Shown in pieces: positions 26,605 through 36,072 of a DNA stretch of 64,000 nucleotides; within the stretch, counting starts at the first letter, position 1; each line of letters opens with the position of its first letter. Made by a program: the position numbers and the translations under genes. The notes beneath the pieces were generated by a model, which did no database searches, was not told the origin of the DNA, and saw only the letters and a list, made by a program, of their open reading frames with translations. The stretch is from Neobacillus sp. WH10. Lineage in GTDB: Bacteria > Bacillota > Bacilli > Bacillales > Cytobacillaceae. The DNA is taken from NCBI RefSeq assembly GCF_030123405.1, contig NZ_CP126110.1, forward strand, positions 1,922,001 to 1,986,000, read 5' to 3'.

Positions 26605-27171
26605 ATGAGAAGAAGCAAAAAGGAACGTCAACACTTATTAACCATTACTATTAATGATAATCCTTTTATTACTGATGAAGAGCTGGCGGAAAAATTTCAA
26701 GTAAGCGTACAAACGATTCGTCTTGATCGCTTAGAATTATCGATACCGGAACTCCGCGAACGGATTAAAACTGTCGCAGAGAGAAGTTTCGAAGATGAAG
26801 TGCGCTCATTACCGCTCGAAGAAGTCATTGGGGAAATTATTGATATAGAGCTAGATCAGAGCGCAATTTCAATTTTTGATGTAAAAGAAGAACATGTCTT
26901 TAAGCGTAATAACATTGCCCGGGGCCATCATGTATTTGCCCAGGCGAATTCTCTTGCGGTAGCTGTTATTAATGATGAATTGGCATTAACAGCAAAAGCA
27001 AATATTCAATTTATACGGTCGGTAAAATTAAATGAACGCGTTATTGCCAAAGCACGAGTAACGAAAATCGATGAAAATGTTGGCAGAACGTTTGTCGAAG
27101 TGAAAAGTTTTGTGAATAATGAACTTGTTTTTACCGGAGAATTGGAAATGTTCCGTTCGAAAAATCGTTAA
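26605..27171 (+). CDS. fapR: Malonyl-CoA-responsive repressor of fatty acid synthesis
   Basis: A 188-residue repressor. The N-terminal helix-turn-helix (about 1-60) includes ITDEELAEKFQVSVQTIRLD. A linker and a C-terminal hotdog domain (about 75-185) bind malonyl-CoA, with the GHHVFAQANSLA segment. It controls fap genes including its own operon fapR-plsX-fabD-fabG. The ribosome site is weak (GGTGTG). It ends 12 bases before the chosen plsX start. Confidence 0.96.
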   Translation: MRRSKKERQHLLTITINDNPFITDEELAEKFQVSVQTIRLDRLELSIPELRERIKTVAERSFEDEVRSLPLEEVIGEIIDIELDQSAISIFDVKEEHVFKRNNIARGHHVFAQANSLAVAVINDELALTAKANIQFIRSVKLNERVIAKARVTKIDENVGRTFVEVKSFVNNELVFTGELEMFRSKNR

Positions 27172-27183
27172 AGGATGAGACAA

Positions 27184-28188
27184 ATGAAATTAGCAATTGA
27201 TGCAATGGGCGGAGACAATGCCCCAAAAGAAATAGTATTAGGTGCGATGAAAGCCGTTCAGACTTTTTCTGATATACATATAACGCTTGTCGGGGACGAA
27301 AACAAAATAAAAGAAACGCTAACAAGTCATGAGAGGATTTCTGTTTTACATACAACGGAGGTTATTCTTGGGACGGATGAACCAGTTAGGGCAGTTCGAC
27401 GGAAAAAAAATGCATCGATGGTTTTAGCTGCACAGCAAGTAGCAGATGGGGCAGCAGATGCATGTATTTCTGCAGGAAATACAGGGGCATTGATGGCAGC
27501 AGGTCTGTTTGTAGTTGGACGAATTGAAGGCATAGACCGGCCTGCATTAGCACCGACACTGCCAACTATTGGCGGTGAGGGCTTCCTGCTATTGGATGTT
27601 GGTGCAAATGCAGATGCAAAGCCAGAACATCTAATGCAAAATGCCATTATGGGTTCCATTTATAGCGAGAAGGTTAGAGGTATTGCTAAGCCAAGGGTTG
27701 GACTTTTAAACATTGGCACTGAAGAAAAGAAAGGTAACGAATTGACAAGGCATGCTTTTGATCTTTTAAAAAGTGCTGATTTAAATTTTGTTGGTAATGT
27801 TGAAGCAAGAGACTTACTTGATGGTGTTGCGGATGTAGTTGTTACCGATGGTTTTACCGGCAATATGGTTTTAAAAACAATTGAAGGTACTGCCCTTTCA
27901 ATGTTTAAAATGTTGAAAACCGCATTAATGAGTAGTTTTACCAGTAAATTGGCTGCTGCAGTGCTGAAGCCAAATCTAAAGACATTGAAAAATACTTTAG
28001 ATTACTCAGAATATGGTGGTGCAGCCCTGTTCGGTTTAAAGGCTCCGGTTATCAAGGCCCATGGATCGTCGGATGCACAAGCCGTATTTAGTGCAATCAG
28101 ACAAACAAAGGAAATGGTAAGTAACGATGTCGGAAAGTTAATTAAACAAGCAGTCGAAGAAACTAATACTTTTGAAATAGAACATTAA
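27184..28188 (+). CDS. plsX: Phosphate acyltransferase PlsX
   Basis: A 334-residue enzyme that makes acyl-phosphate from acyl-ACP, the first dedicated step towards phosphatidic acid via PlsY. It starts MKLAIDAMGGDNAPKEIV and includes SAGNTGALMAAGL, FLLLDVGANADAKPEHL, VGLLNIGTEEKKGN and DGFTGNMVLKTIEG. ATG 27184 is preferred to ATG 27175 because AAAGGATGAG precedes it at proper distance and orthologues start with M-[KR]-[IL]-A. It lies in the FapR operon. Confidence 0.96.
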   Translation: MKLAIDAMGGDNAPKEIVLGAMKAVQTFSDIHITLVGDENKIKETLTSHERISVLHTTEVILGTDEPVRAVRRKKNASMVLAAQQVADGAADACISAGNTGALMAAGLFVVGRIEGIDRPALAPTLPTIGGEGFLLLDVGANADAKPEHLMQNAIMGSIYSEKVRGIAKPRVGLLNIGTEEKKGNELTRHAFDLLKSADLNFVGNVEARDLLDGVADVVVTDGFTGNMVLKTIEGTALSMFKMLKTALMSSFTSKLAAAVLKPNLKTLKNTLDYSEYGGAALFGLKAPVIKAHGSSDAQAVFSAIRQTKEMVSNDVGKLIKQAVEETNTFEIEH

Positions 28189-28201
28189 AAGAGGTGAAGA
28201 T

Positions 28202-29149
28202 ATGGGAAAAATAGCATTTGTTTTTCCAGGACAGGGGTCACAAACGGTTGGAATGGGAAAGGATCTGGCGGATAAACACTCAGAGGTAATGGAATATTTT
28301 TCAAAAGCGGACAAAAGGTTAAATGTGCCATTAAGCAATTTAATATTTGCAGGACCAAAAGAAGAATTAACGATCACGTATAATACCCAGCCAGCGCTGT
28401 TAACAACAAGTATCGCTATTTTAGATTATTTCAGCAAATCTGGAGTGAAAGCTGATTTTGTTGCAGGCCATAGCCTTGGAGAATATTCTGCTCTCGTTGC
28501 TGCGGGTGTATTGTCCTTTGAAGATGGTGTGTATGCCGTTAGAAAACGCGGAGAGTTTATGGAAAATGCCGTTCCAAATGGAGAAGGCTCAATGGCTGCG
28601 GTATTAGGTCTAGACCGTGAACCCCTTGCAGCAGTTGCAAAAGAAATCAGCGAATCTGGTTTTCCTGTTTCTTTAGCCAATTTAAACTGTCCAGGGCAAA
28701 TTGTAATCTCTGGTTCTCGAGAAGGCGTAGAACGTGCGAGTGTTAAGGCAAAAGAAGCTGGGGCAAAGAGAGTGCTCCCATTAGATGTCAGCGGTCCATT
28801 TCATTCGACATTAATGAAACCTGCTGCAAATGAATTACTTGCTGTCCTAGACGGTATTGAAATGAAAGATTCATCCATTCCTGCAGTTGTGAACGTAACT
28901 GCTGAACCAGTAAGTGTTGCTTCTGAAATTAAAGATAAATTAATTGAACAACTTTACTCCCCGGTGTTATGGGAAGATTCAGTCGTGAAAATGATTGACC
29001 TTGGTGTAGATACATTTATTGAAATTGGCCCTGGAAAGGTTCTTTCAGGCTTAATTAAAAAAATTAATAAGATAGTTAAAACATATGCGGTTTCTGATGA
29101 GGAAAGCGCTCAGGCAGTTATTGAAGCCTTAAAGGAGGATAACCTATGA
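28202..29149 (+). CDS. fabD: Malonyl-CoA:ACP transacylase
   Basis: A 315-residue enzyme loading malonyl groups onto ACP. Motifs are VFPGQGSQTVGMGKDL near the start, the nucleophile elbow GHSLGEYSALVAAG (Ser about 92), and the catalytic His segment DVSGPFHSTLM. Length is normal. GAGGTG lies before the ATG, and the stop overlaps fabG by 4 bases. Confidence 0.97.
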   Translation: MGKIAFVFPGQGSQTVGMGKDLADKHSEVMEYFSKADKRLNVPLSNLIFAGPKEELTITYNTQPALLTTSIAILDYFSKSGVKADFVAGHSLGEYSALVAAGVLSFEDGVYAVRKRGEFMENAVPNGEGSMAAVLGLDREPLAAVAKEISESGFPVSLANLNCPGQIVISGSREGVERASVKAKEAGAKRVLPLDVSGPFHSTLMKPAANELLAVLDGIEMKDSSIPAVVNVTAEPVSVASEIKDKLIEQLYSPVLWEDSVVKMIDLGVDTFIEIGPGKVLSGLIKKINKIVKTYAVSDEESAQAVIEALKEDNL

Positions 29150-29889
29150 ATTTAACAGGTAAAGCAGTTTTAGTTACAGGTGCATCTCGTGGTATCGGCA
29201 GAGAAATCGCCTTGGAACTTGCTAGACAAGGCGCCGATGTAGCGGTTAATTTCTCTGGCAGTGAAGCAAAGGCAAATGAAGTCGTTGACGAAATAAAGGC
29301 ACTTGGCAGGGATGCATTTTCCGTAAAATGTAATGTAGCAAATGCTGAAGAAGTCGGAGAAATGGTAAAGTCAGCAATTGACCGATTTGGTAAGCTTGAT
29401 ATTCTCATCAATAACGCAGGAATTACGAAGGATAATTTATTAATGAGAATGAAGGAAGAAGAATGGGATGATGTGATCAACATAAACCTAAAAGGTGTTT
29501 TCCTATGTACAAAAGCAGTAACCCGGCAGATGATGAAGCAGCGGGTAGGCCGCATTATTAATATTGCTTCCATTGTTGGTGTAAGTGGAAATCCAGGACA
29601 AGCAAATTATGTCGCTGCAAAAGCAGGTGTCATCGGGTTAACAAAAACAACAGCAAAAGAGCTAGCATCGAGAAATATTACCGTTAATGCGATTGCTCCT
29701 GGTTTCATTACAACAGATATGACCGATAAATTACCTGAAGAAGTAAAAGCAGAAATGTTAAAACAGATTCCCTTAGGAAGATTAGGAGAGCCTAAAGATA
29801 TCGCTAAAATGACTGCATTTTTAGCGTCTGATGACTCATCCTATATAACAGGTCAAACCTTCCATATTGATGGTGGGATGGTAATGTAA
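29146..29889 (+). CDS. fabG: 3-oxoacyl-ACP reductase
   Basis: A 247-residue NADPH-dependent short-chain dehydrogenase for the first reduction of fatty acid elongation. The Rossmann motif VTGASRGIGREIA, the NNAG motif, the catalytic Ser in IASIVGVSGNPGQ and the YVAAKAG Tyr-Lys pair are all present. It overlaps fabD (ATGA). The repeat element at 29892 separates it from acpP, so read-through into acpP may be reduced. Confidence 0.97.
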   Translation: MNLTGKAVLVTGASRGIGREIALELARQGADVAVNFSGSEAKANEVVDEIKALGRDAFSVKCNVANAEEVGEMVKSAIDRFGKLDILINNAGITKDNLLMRMKEEEWDDVININLKGVFLCTKAVTRQMMKQRVGRIINIASIVGVSGNPGQANYVAAKAGVIGLTKTTAKELASRNITVNAIAPGFITTDMTDKLPEEVKAEMLKQIPLGRLGEPKDIAKMTAFLASDDSSYITGQTFHIDGGMVM

Positions 29890-29891
29890 AT

Positions 29892-30015
29892 AGAAAAGCG
29901 GAAGCGCCTAGAACAGGGGCGACAGGCATAAGACGATCCGGCGAGAAGGCTGTATTTTAGCCTTCTTGACGGATTGGCTTATGACCCCGAGCCCCTAGGC
30001 GCTGAAGCTAGACAG
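29892..30015 (+). repeat. Interspersed hairpin repeat, copy 2
   Basis: A 124-base element between fabG and acpP that folds on itself. Outer arms are AGCGCCTA near 29903 and TAGGCGCT near 29996. Inner arms are GAGAAGGCT and AGCCTTCTT around TGTATTTT. It is the inverted relative of the element at 19597-19803. Similar elements with AGCGCC ends are, from memory, common in intergenic gaps of some Bacillus genomes. Confidence 0.8.
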
Positions 30016-30074
30016 TTCTCAAAGTTCAATGCAAATTTTATTAAAACATGGTGTATTATTTTAGTGAAATACTC

Positions 30075-30080
30075 TATAAT
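30075..30080 (+). promoter_or_regulatory. Possible -10 box of acpP
   Basis: A perfect TATAAT lies 24 bases before the acpP start. The hexamer 17 bases upstream (TGTATT, 30052-30057) is a poor -35, so this is only a candidate promoter. Confidence 0.35.
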
Positions 30081-30103
30081 AGCTTGAGGGGAGGTGAACA
30101 AGT

Positions 30104-30337
30104 ATGGCAGAGGTATTAGAACGTGTTACAAAAATCATCGTTGACCGCTTAGGTGTTGATGAATCTCAAGTTAAGCTTGAAGCTTCATTTAAAGATGATC
30201 TTGGCGCTGATTCCCTTGACGTAGTTGAACTAGTAATGGAATTAGAAGATGAGTTCGATATGGAAATTTCTGACGATGATGCTGAAAAAATCAGCACTGT
30301 TGGTGATGCTGTTAATTACATAAATAGCAGTAAGTAA
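30104..30337 (+). CDS. acpP: Acyl carrier protein
   Basis: A 77-residue acidic protein that carries fatty acyl intermediates on a phosphopantetheine arm. The modified Ser is in GADSLDVVELVMELEDEF. It starts MAEVLERVTKIIVDRLGVDE with GGGGAGGTGA upstream. It follows the FapR operon genes and is closed by a strong terminator. Confidence 0.98.
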   Translation: MAEVLERVTKIIVDRLGVDESQVKLEASFKDDLGADSLDVVELVMELEDEFDMEISDDDAEKISTVGDAVNYINSSK

Positions 30338-30356
30338 TCACGTTAGATTTATTCAT

Positions 30357-30387
30357 AAAGCCCCGTTTTCAAACGGGGCTTTATTTT
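30357..30387 (+). terminator. Intrinsic terminator after acpP
   Basis: AAAGCCCCGTTT (30357-30368) pairs perfectly with AAACGGGGCTTT (30371-30382), with only TC between the arms (the innermost pairs open to give a workable loop). ATTTTG follows. Confidence 0.92.
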
Positions 30388-30501
30388 GTATGATAGAACT
30401 TGGTGGAGCAAACTATCTGCCAAGTTTCTTTGCGTTTTCGCAGGAAGTTTTTTAAACTAATAATTGGGTAGTTTGTAAATTTGATGCAAGGTGGAGACTT
30501 T

Positions 30502-31242
30502 ATGCGCAAGTATAGTAAGGGAAAAGAGTTTAACAATCGCGCAAAAGAAAATCAATTTAAGGATTTTCAGGTTACAATCGGAATTAAAATTGAAAATGAG
30601 AAATTATTAAAACAAGCTTTTACTCATTCATCCTATGTGAATGAGCATCGCAGAAAGCCTTTCGAAGATAATGAAAGACTTGAATTTTTAGGAGATGCAG
30701 TCCTCGAGCTAACGGTTTCACAGTTCCTTTTCAAAAAATATCCTACGATGACGGAAGGAGAATTGACGAAGCTACGTGCTGCAATTGTTTGTGAACCCTC
30801 ACTTGTCGCTTTTGCTAATGAGCTCGAATTTGGAAAACTTATTTTGCTCGGCAAAGGAGAGGAAATGACGGGTGGACGTGAGCGCCCTGCCTTACTTGCA
30901 GACGTTTTTGAAGCATTTATTGGGGCTCTTTATTTAGATCGAGGAATTGAAAAGGTTATAGAATTTCTTGAAAAAATTGTTTTTCCTAAAATAAATGCTG
31001 GTGCTTTTTCTCATGTGATGGATTTTAAAAGCCAATTACAGGAACTTATTCAACGGGATGGGACTGGCATGATTGAATATCGTGTCCTCCAGGAAAAAGG
31101 TCCTGCCCATAATAAGGAGTTTGTTTCAAGAGTATCCTTAAATGGTGAAGAACTGGGAATTGGGACTGGAAAATCTAAGAAAGAAGCGGAACAGCATGCC
31201 GCTCAAATGGCACTTAGCGTATTAAAAGCAAGGTCAACCTAG
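30502..31242 (+). CDS. rnc: Ribonuclease III
   Basis: A 246-residue double-strand-specific endoribonuclease. The catalytic domain has the signature ERLEFLGDAVLELTVS with the Mg-binding acidic residues and FEAFIGALYLD. The C-terminal dsRNA-binding domain (about 175-243) ends GIGTGKSKKEAEQHAA. ATG 30502 is chosen because AAGGTGGAG lies 5 bases upstream; in-frame TTG 30481 and ATG 30484 have no ribosome site. It heads rnc-smc-ftsY. Confidence 0.96.
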   Translation: MRKYSKGKEFNNRAKENQFKDFQVTIGIKIENEKLLKQAFTHSSYVNEHRRKPFEDNERLEFLGDAVLELTVSQFLFKKYPTMTEGELTKLRAAIVCEPSLVAFANELEFGKLILLGKGEEMTGGRERPALLADVFEAFIGALYLDRGIEKVIEFLEKIVFPKINAGAFSHVMDFKSQLQELIQRDGTGMIEYRVLQEKGPAHNKEFVSRVSLNGEELGIGTGKSKKEAEQHAAQMALSVLKARST

Positions 31243-31296
31243 AAATGACAAATGTTTGCAGGAGAAATCCCCGTGCAGCATAGGGAGGATAAAGAA

Positions 31297-34200
31297 ATGT
31301 TTTTAAAACGATTGGACATTATTGGCTTTAAATCTTTCGCTGAACGAATTGAAGTTGATTTTGTTCCTGGAGTAACGGCTGTAGTGGGTCCAAATGGCAG
31401 TGGCAAAAGTAATATCACTGATGCTATTCGCTGGGTTTTGGGTGAACAGTCTGCAAAGTCTCTAAGAGGCAGTAAGATGGAAGATATCATTTTTGCCGGA
31501 AGCGATTCAAGAAAAGCTCTTAATTATGCTGAGGTTACGCTTACATTGGACAACACTGACCAAGGATTAGGAATTGACTTTAATGAAGTGAGCGTGACAA
31601 GAAGGGTTTCCCGTTCAGGTGAGAGTGAATTTTTCATCAATAAACAGCCGTGCCGGCTAAAGGATATCATTGATTTATTTATGGATTCAGGTCTTGGCAG
31701 AGAAGCATTTTCGATTATAAGCCAAGGAAAAGTCGAAGAAATATTAAATAGCAAAGCGGAAGACCGCCGGACCATCTTCGAAGAGGCTGCAGGAGTTTTA
31801 AAATATAAAAACCGCAAGAAAAAAGCGGAGGTTAAACTGTTTGAAACACAGGACAATTTAAACCGTGTGAATGATATTTTACATGAGCTTGAAAGCCAAG
31901 TAGAACCACTGAAAATTCAAGCGTCAATGGCAAAAGACTATTTAGAGAAAAAAGAGGAACTTGAAAAAATAGAGGTAGCTGTAACAGTTTTTGAAATCGA
32001 AGACCTTCACCAGAAATGGGAAAACCTTTCAAAGCAGCTTGAGGAGCATCAGCAGGAAGAACTAAAGCTATCTTCCGATCTTCAAGTAAAAGAAGCAAAA
32101 ATGGTTGAAATAAGAGACAGGATTTCGGCATTAGATGAATCGATTACCGACTTGCAAAATGTTCTTCTGCATGCAAGCGAGGAACTTGAAAAGCTTGAAG
32201 GCCGTAAAGAAGTTCTAAAGGAACGGAAAAAAAATGCTGCTCAGAACAAAGAGCAGTTAAAAGAGAATATTTCGGAACTTACTGAGCGAATTAGCCAGTT
32301 TAAGAAAAACCGCGATTTACAGGCTGAATCTTTTAAAAGTTTAGGCGAACAAGTAAAAAAATTACAGTTAGAGCTAAAAGAAAAACAGCAAAAACTACAA
32401 TTATTTACTGAAAATATTGAGGAAAAAATTGAAAGTTTAAAAAGTGAATATATCGATATGTTGAATGATCAGGCTGGTGCTAAAAATGAAATAAAATACA
32501 TTGACCAGCAATTAGAGCAACAGGAAAGAAAAAGTTCACGTCTTGATGCAGAAAATGAAAAATTTCTTCAAGAACGTCAAAATGCCCAAAGCAAAAAGTC
32601 AGAAATTCAGGCTGCCTTAGAAGAAATTCAAGCAAAATTAGCTGACCAGGTTGTTACTTTCCGTGAGAAGCAACGGAAACTTGAATCAGTAAAAAACAAC
32701 TATCAAAAACAAGAAAAGACGTTATATCAAGCATATCAGCTTCTTCAGCAAGCAAAGTCGAGAAAAGAATTGCTTGAGGAGATGGAAGATGATTACACTG
32801 GCTTTTTCCAAGGTGTCAAAGAAGTACTTAAGGCGCGCGGGAATAAATTAAAGGGAGTCGAAGGGGCCGTTGCTGAGCTAGTAACCGTTCCAAAAGAGTA
32901 TGAAACCGCACTCGAAACCGCGTTTGGCGGTGCTCTTCAACATATTGTTGTCGATAACGAGTTAAATGCACGAACTGCTATTCAATATTTAAAACAGAAT
33001 TCATTTGGACGGGCGACCTTTTTACCGTTAAGTGTCATGAAAGGACGATCATTATCTTCGGCACAATTGTCATCTATTCAAGACCATCCATCCTTAATTG
33101 GACCAGCCGTTAGTCTTGTTAAATTTGACCCAAAGTATGCTGAGGTTATGAATAACCTTCTTGGTAATGTTGTCATTACGAAAGATCTTAAGGGGGCTAA
33201 TGAATTAGCAAAAATCCTTCAGTACCGTTGCAGGCTGGTGACACTTGATGGTGATATCGTTAATCCTGGAGGATCAATGACAGGTGGTGCGACAAAACAA
33301 AAATCATCTTCCCTGTTAACAAGAAAAGGCGAGCTTGATAATTTAAAAGAAAAGCTTATTGTGATGGAAGATAAAACAACAGACTTAGAAAGTGTTGTCA
33401 AGACATTAAAAGAAGACGTGCAAAAGTCAGAGCAGCAGCTTGATGAAATTCGTCAGGCCGGCGAGGATTTAAGACTTCGTGAGCAATCAGTAAAGGGAGA
33501 CTTGAGGGAAGCTGAGCTCGGTGAAAGGAATATCAATGATCGTTTAGCGATATATGATCTTGAAAAAGGGCAATTTTCTGATGAAAAGGAAACGTTAATA
33601 AAGCGAAAAATGGAATTATCAGAGGCGATTGGGACCTACAGGGTTTCGATTGCTGAACTTGATGCACAAATAACGAAATTAACGGAACAAAAAACCATTG
33701 ATCTATCATCAAAAGAGACTCTCACCAACGAAATAAATGATTTGAAGGTTGAGTTTGCTTCCAAAAACGAGCAATATACAAATGCGCAGGATCGCCTAGC
33801 ATTAATAAACAAAGACCTAGAAGAAAGTGAACAGAAGCTGACAATCTATACGGAAGATCTTGATTTATTAACATCAGAAATGACGAACAGCTCTTCAGGA
33901 GAAGAACAAATAGAAGCAGCGGCAAAGAGAAAACAGCAGGACAAGGAAGCCACCTTACAGTTAATTACAGTAAGAAGACAAGAACGGTTATCTTTACAAG
34001 ATTCCTTGGAAGACACAGAGCTTTCGGCAAAGGAGTTAAGGAGACTCCATAAAGGAATGATTACAGTCTTAAAGGATGAGGAAGTAAAAATAAACCGCTT
34101 AGATGTTGAGCTTGAAAATCGTCTCGACCACTTAAGGGAAGAATACCTTTTATCGTTTGAAGGTGCTAAGGAACAGTATCCATTAACGGTTCCGGTAGAT

Positions 34201-34863
34201 GAAGCAAGGAAAAAAGTCAAACTAATTAAGCTTGCCATCGAAGAACTCGGAAATGTCAACCTTGGGGCCATTGAGGAATATGACCGTGTCTCAGAACGCT
34301 ATGTGTTCTTAAATGAACAAAAGACAGACCTCCAGGAAGCAAAAGACACCCTCTTCCAGGTCATTGAGGAAATGGATACAGAAATGAAAAAACGCTTCGA
34401 ACAAACCTTTGAGGGGATTCGAGAGCATTTCGAACCAACATTCCGAACCCTTTTCGGCGGCGGAAGAGCAGATTTAGTTCTAACTGTTCCAGATGATCTA
34501 TTGAATACTGGTGTAGAGATCGTTGCCCAGCCGCCTGGTAAAAAGCTGCAAAATTTAGGTTTATTATCAGGAGGAGAACGTGCGTTAACAGCCATTGCCC
34601 TGTTATTTTCTATTCTAAAGGTGCGTCCTGTTCCGTTCTGTATTCTTGATGAGGTGGAAGCTGCCTTGGATGAGGCTAATGTCCACCGCTTCAGCCAATA
34701 TTTAAAGCACTATAGTACCGAAACTCAATTCATCGTCATAACCCATCGCAAAGGGACGATGGAGGAAGCAGATGTTCTTTACGGTGTCACCATGCAAGAA
34801 TCTGGTGTTTCAAAACTTGTTTCTGTCCGTTTAGAGGAAACAAAGGAACTTGTTGAATCATAA
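31297..34863 (+). CDS. smc: Chromosome segregation ATPase SMC
   Basis: A 1188-residue condensin subunit that organises the chromosome with ScpA and ScpB. It starts MFLKRLDIIGFKSFAERIEV; Walker A is VVGPNGSGKSN, and the C-terminal head has the signature LSGGERALTAIALLF and Walker B FCILDEVEAALDE. Two long coiled-coil arms flank a hinge (about 500-690, with GGSMTGGA). ATG 31297 follows GGGAGG; the longer frame from 31252 adds 15 non-homologous residues. It is conserved between rnc and ftsY. Confidence 0.97.
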   Translation: MFLKRLDIIGFKSFAERIEVDFVPGVTAVVGPNGSGKSNITDAIRWVLGEQSAKSLRGSKMEDIIFAGSDSRKALNYAEVTLTLDNTDQGLGIDFNEVSVTRRVSRSGESEFFINKQPCRLKDIIDLFMDSGLGREAFSIISQGKVEEILNSKAEDRRTIFEEAAGVLKYKNRKKKAEVKLFETQDNLNRVNDILHELESQVEPLKIQASMAKDYLEKKEELEKIEVAVTVFEIEDLHQKWENLSKQLEEHQQEELKLSSDLQVKEAKMVEIRDRISALDESITDLQNVLLHASEELEKLEGRKEVLKERKKNAAQNKEQLKENISELTERISQFKKNRDLQAESFKSLGEQVKKLQLELKEKQQKLQLFTENIEEKIESLKSEYIDMLNDQAGAKNEIKYIDQQLEQQERKSSRLDAENEKFLQERQNAQSKKSEIQAALEEIQAKLADQVVTFREKQRKLESVKNNYQKQEKTLYQAYQLLQQAKSRKELLEEMEDDYTGFFQGVKEVLKARGNKLKGVEGAVAELVTVPKEYETALETAFGGALQHIVVDNELNARTAIQYLKQNSFGRATFLPLSVMKGRSLSSAQLSSIQDHPSLIGPAVSLVKFDPKYAEVMNNLLGNVVITKDLKGANELAKILQYRCRLVTLDGDIVNPGGSMTGGATKQKSSSLLTRKGELDNLKEKLIVMEDKTTDLESVVKTLKEDVQKSEQQLDEIRQAGEDLRLREQSVKGDLREAELGERNINDRLAIYDLEKGQFSDEKETLIKRKMELSEAIGTYRVSIAELDAQITKLTEQKTIDLSSKETLTNEINDLKVEFASKNEQYTNAQDRLALINKDLEESEQKLTIYTEDLDLLTSEMTNSSSGEEQIEAAAKRKQQDKEATLQLITVRRQERLSLQDSLEDTELSAKELRRLHKGMITVLKDEEVKINRLDVELENRLDHLREEYLLSFEGAKEQYPLTVPVDEARKKVKLIKLAIEELGNVNLGAIEEYDRVSERYVFLNEQKTDLQEAKDTLFQVIEEMDTEMKKRFEQTFEGIREHFEPTFRTLFGGGRADLVLTVPDDLLNTGVEIVAQPPGKKLQNLGLLSGGERALTAIALLFSILKVRPVPFCILDEVEAALDEANVHRFSQYLKHYSTETQFIVITHRKGTMEEADVLYGVTMQESGVSKLVSVRLEETKELVES

Positions 34864-34882
34864 TTTATGAGGAAGTGAAAGA

Positions 34883-35869
34883 ATGAGTTTTTTTAAAAAA
34901 TTGAAAGAAAAAATCACGAAACAGGCAGATACTGTAACAGAAAAATTTAAGGAAGGACTTACAAAAACACGAGACAGTTTTTCCGGAAAAGTAAATGATC
35001 TTGTTGCCAGGTATCGTAAGGTTGATGAAGATTTTTTTGAAGAATTAGAAGAAATATTAATTCAAGCGGATGTCGGATTCGATACAGTAATGCAGTTGAT
35101 TGATGAGCTCAAGATGGAAGTGAAGCGCCGAAACATTCAAGACCCGCAAGAGGTTCAAAGTGTTATTTCTGAGAAGCTAGTTGATATTTATAATGCTGAT
35201 GAAGAACAATCGTCCAAATTGAAAATTCAGGAGGATGGGCTGACAGTCATCCTTTTTGTTGGGGTTAATGGTGTTGGAAAAACAACGACGATTGGTAAAC
35301 TTGGACATAAGTTCAAAAGTGAGGGTAAGAAAGTCGTGATGGCCGCAGGCGATACATTCCGGGCTGGAGCCATCGAACAGCTTGAGGTATGGGGCGACCG
35401 AGTTGGTGTCGATGTGATTAAGCAGGCAGAAGGCTCAGACCCTGCAGCGGTCATGTATGATGCCATTCAGGCAGCTAAATCCCGCAAAGCCGATATTTTG
35501 CTATGTGACACAGCTGGCCGATTGCAAAACAAAGTGAATTTGATGAAAGAGCTTGAAAAAGTAAAGCGAGTCATTGAAAGGGAAATACCGGGTGCTCCCC
35601 ATGAAGTAATTCTTGTACTTGACGCAACTACAGGTCAAAATGCTTTAATCCAAGCAAAGACCTTTAAAGAAGCAACTAACGTAAGTGGGATTGTCCTATC
35701 AAAATTAGATGGAACAGCAAAAGGCGGCATTGTTCTTGCTATTCGCAACGAATTGAAAATACCGGTTAAATTCGTTGGACTCGGTGAAAAAATGGATGAT
35801 CTTCAAGAATTTGATGCCGAAAAATATGTTTACGGATTATTTGCTGACCAGGTAGAAAAAACCGAATAA
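34883..35869 (+). CDS. ftsY: Signal recognition particle receptor FtsY
   Basis: A 328-residue SRP GTPase that docks Ffh-ribosome complexes at the membrane. The N-terminal basic amphipathic helix (SFFKKLKEKITKQ) likely targets the membrane. The NG domain has GVNGVGKTTTIGKL, AAGDTFRAGAIEQL, DTAGRLQNK and SKLDGTAKGG. It lacks the long acidic region of the E. coli protein, as is usual in bacilli. In B. subtilis ylxM-ffh follows directly; here a 12-kb operon intervenes. Confidence 0.97.
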   Translation: MSFFKKLKEKITKQADTVTEKFKEGLTKTRDSFSGKVNDLVARYRKVDEDFFEELEEILIQADVGFDTVMQLIDELKMEVKRRNIQDPQEVQSVISEKLVDIYNADEEQSSKLKIQEDGLTVILFVGVNGVGKTTTIGKLGHKFKSEGKKVVMAAGDTFRAGAIEQLEVWGDRVGVDVIKQAEGSDPAAVMYDAIQAAKSRKADILLCDTAGRLQNKVNLMKELEKVKRVIEREIPGAPHEVILVLDATTGQNALIQAKTFKEATNVSGIVLSKLDGTAKGGIVLAIRNELKIPVKFVGLGEKMDDLQEFDAEKYVYGLFADQVEKTE

Positions 35870-35878
35870 GACTTTGTA

Positions 35879-35911
35879 AAAACAGTAGCATTCTTGCTGC
35901 TGTTTTTTTTT
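35879..35911 (+). terminator. Intrinsic terminator after ftsY
   Basis: AAAACAGTAGCA (35879-35890) pairs with TGCTGCTGTTTT (35895-35906) around TTCT, with one T-G pair and a long T run to 35911. It isolates ftsY from the following island. Confidence 0.92.
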
Positions 35912-36016
35912 ACATAATAAGATTATATTGCATTTTTTTGCCAAAGGTGTAAAAATACACTAAAGAACATTTTAAAGGGATGATGGAATAATAAATATTT
36001 TAAAAAAATTGTAGTG

Positions 36017-36042
36017 TAATAGACAAAATTATTCGTCTATTA
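36017..36042 (+). promoter_or_regulatory. Operator-like inverted repeat before the island operon
   Basis: Perfect 8-base arms TAATAGAC (36017-36024) and GTCTATTA (36035-36042) are separated by AAAATTATTC. It lies 31 bases before the first start codon, in the only intergenic space of the operon. No clear sigma-A promoter could be read beside it. Confidence 0.5.
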
Positions 36043-36072
36043 AATTAGAGAGGTTTTATAGGGGGAATTATT

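Noticed and set aside
35912..36072. A sigma-A promoter for the island operon using TAGACA at 36020
   Set aside because: No acceptable -10 lies 16 to 18 bases downstream, so the TAGACA is better read as part of the inverted repeat.
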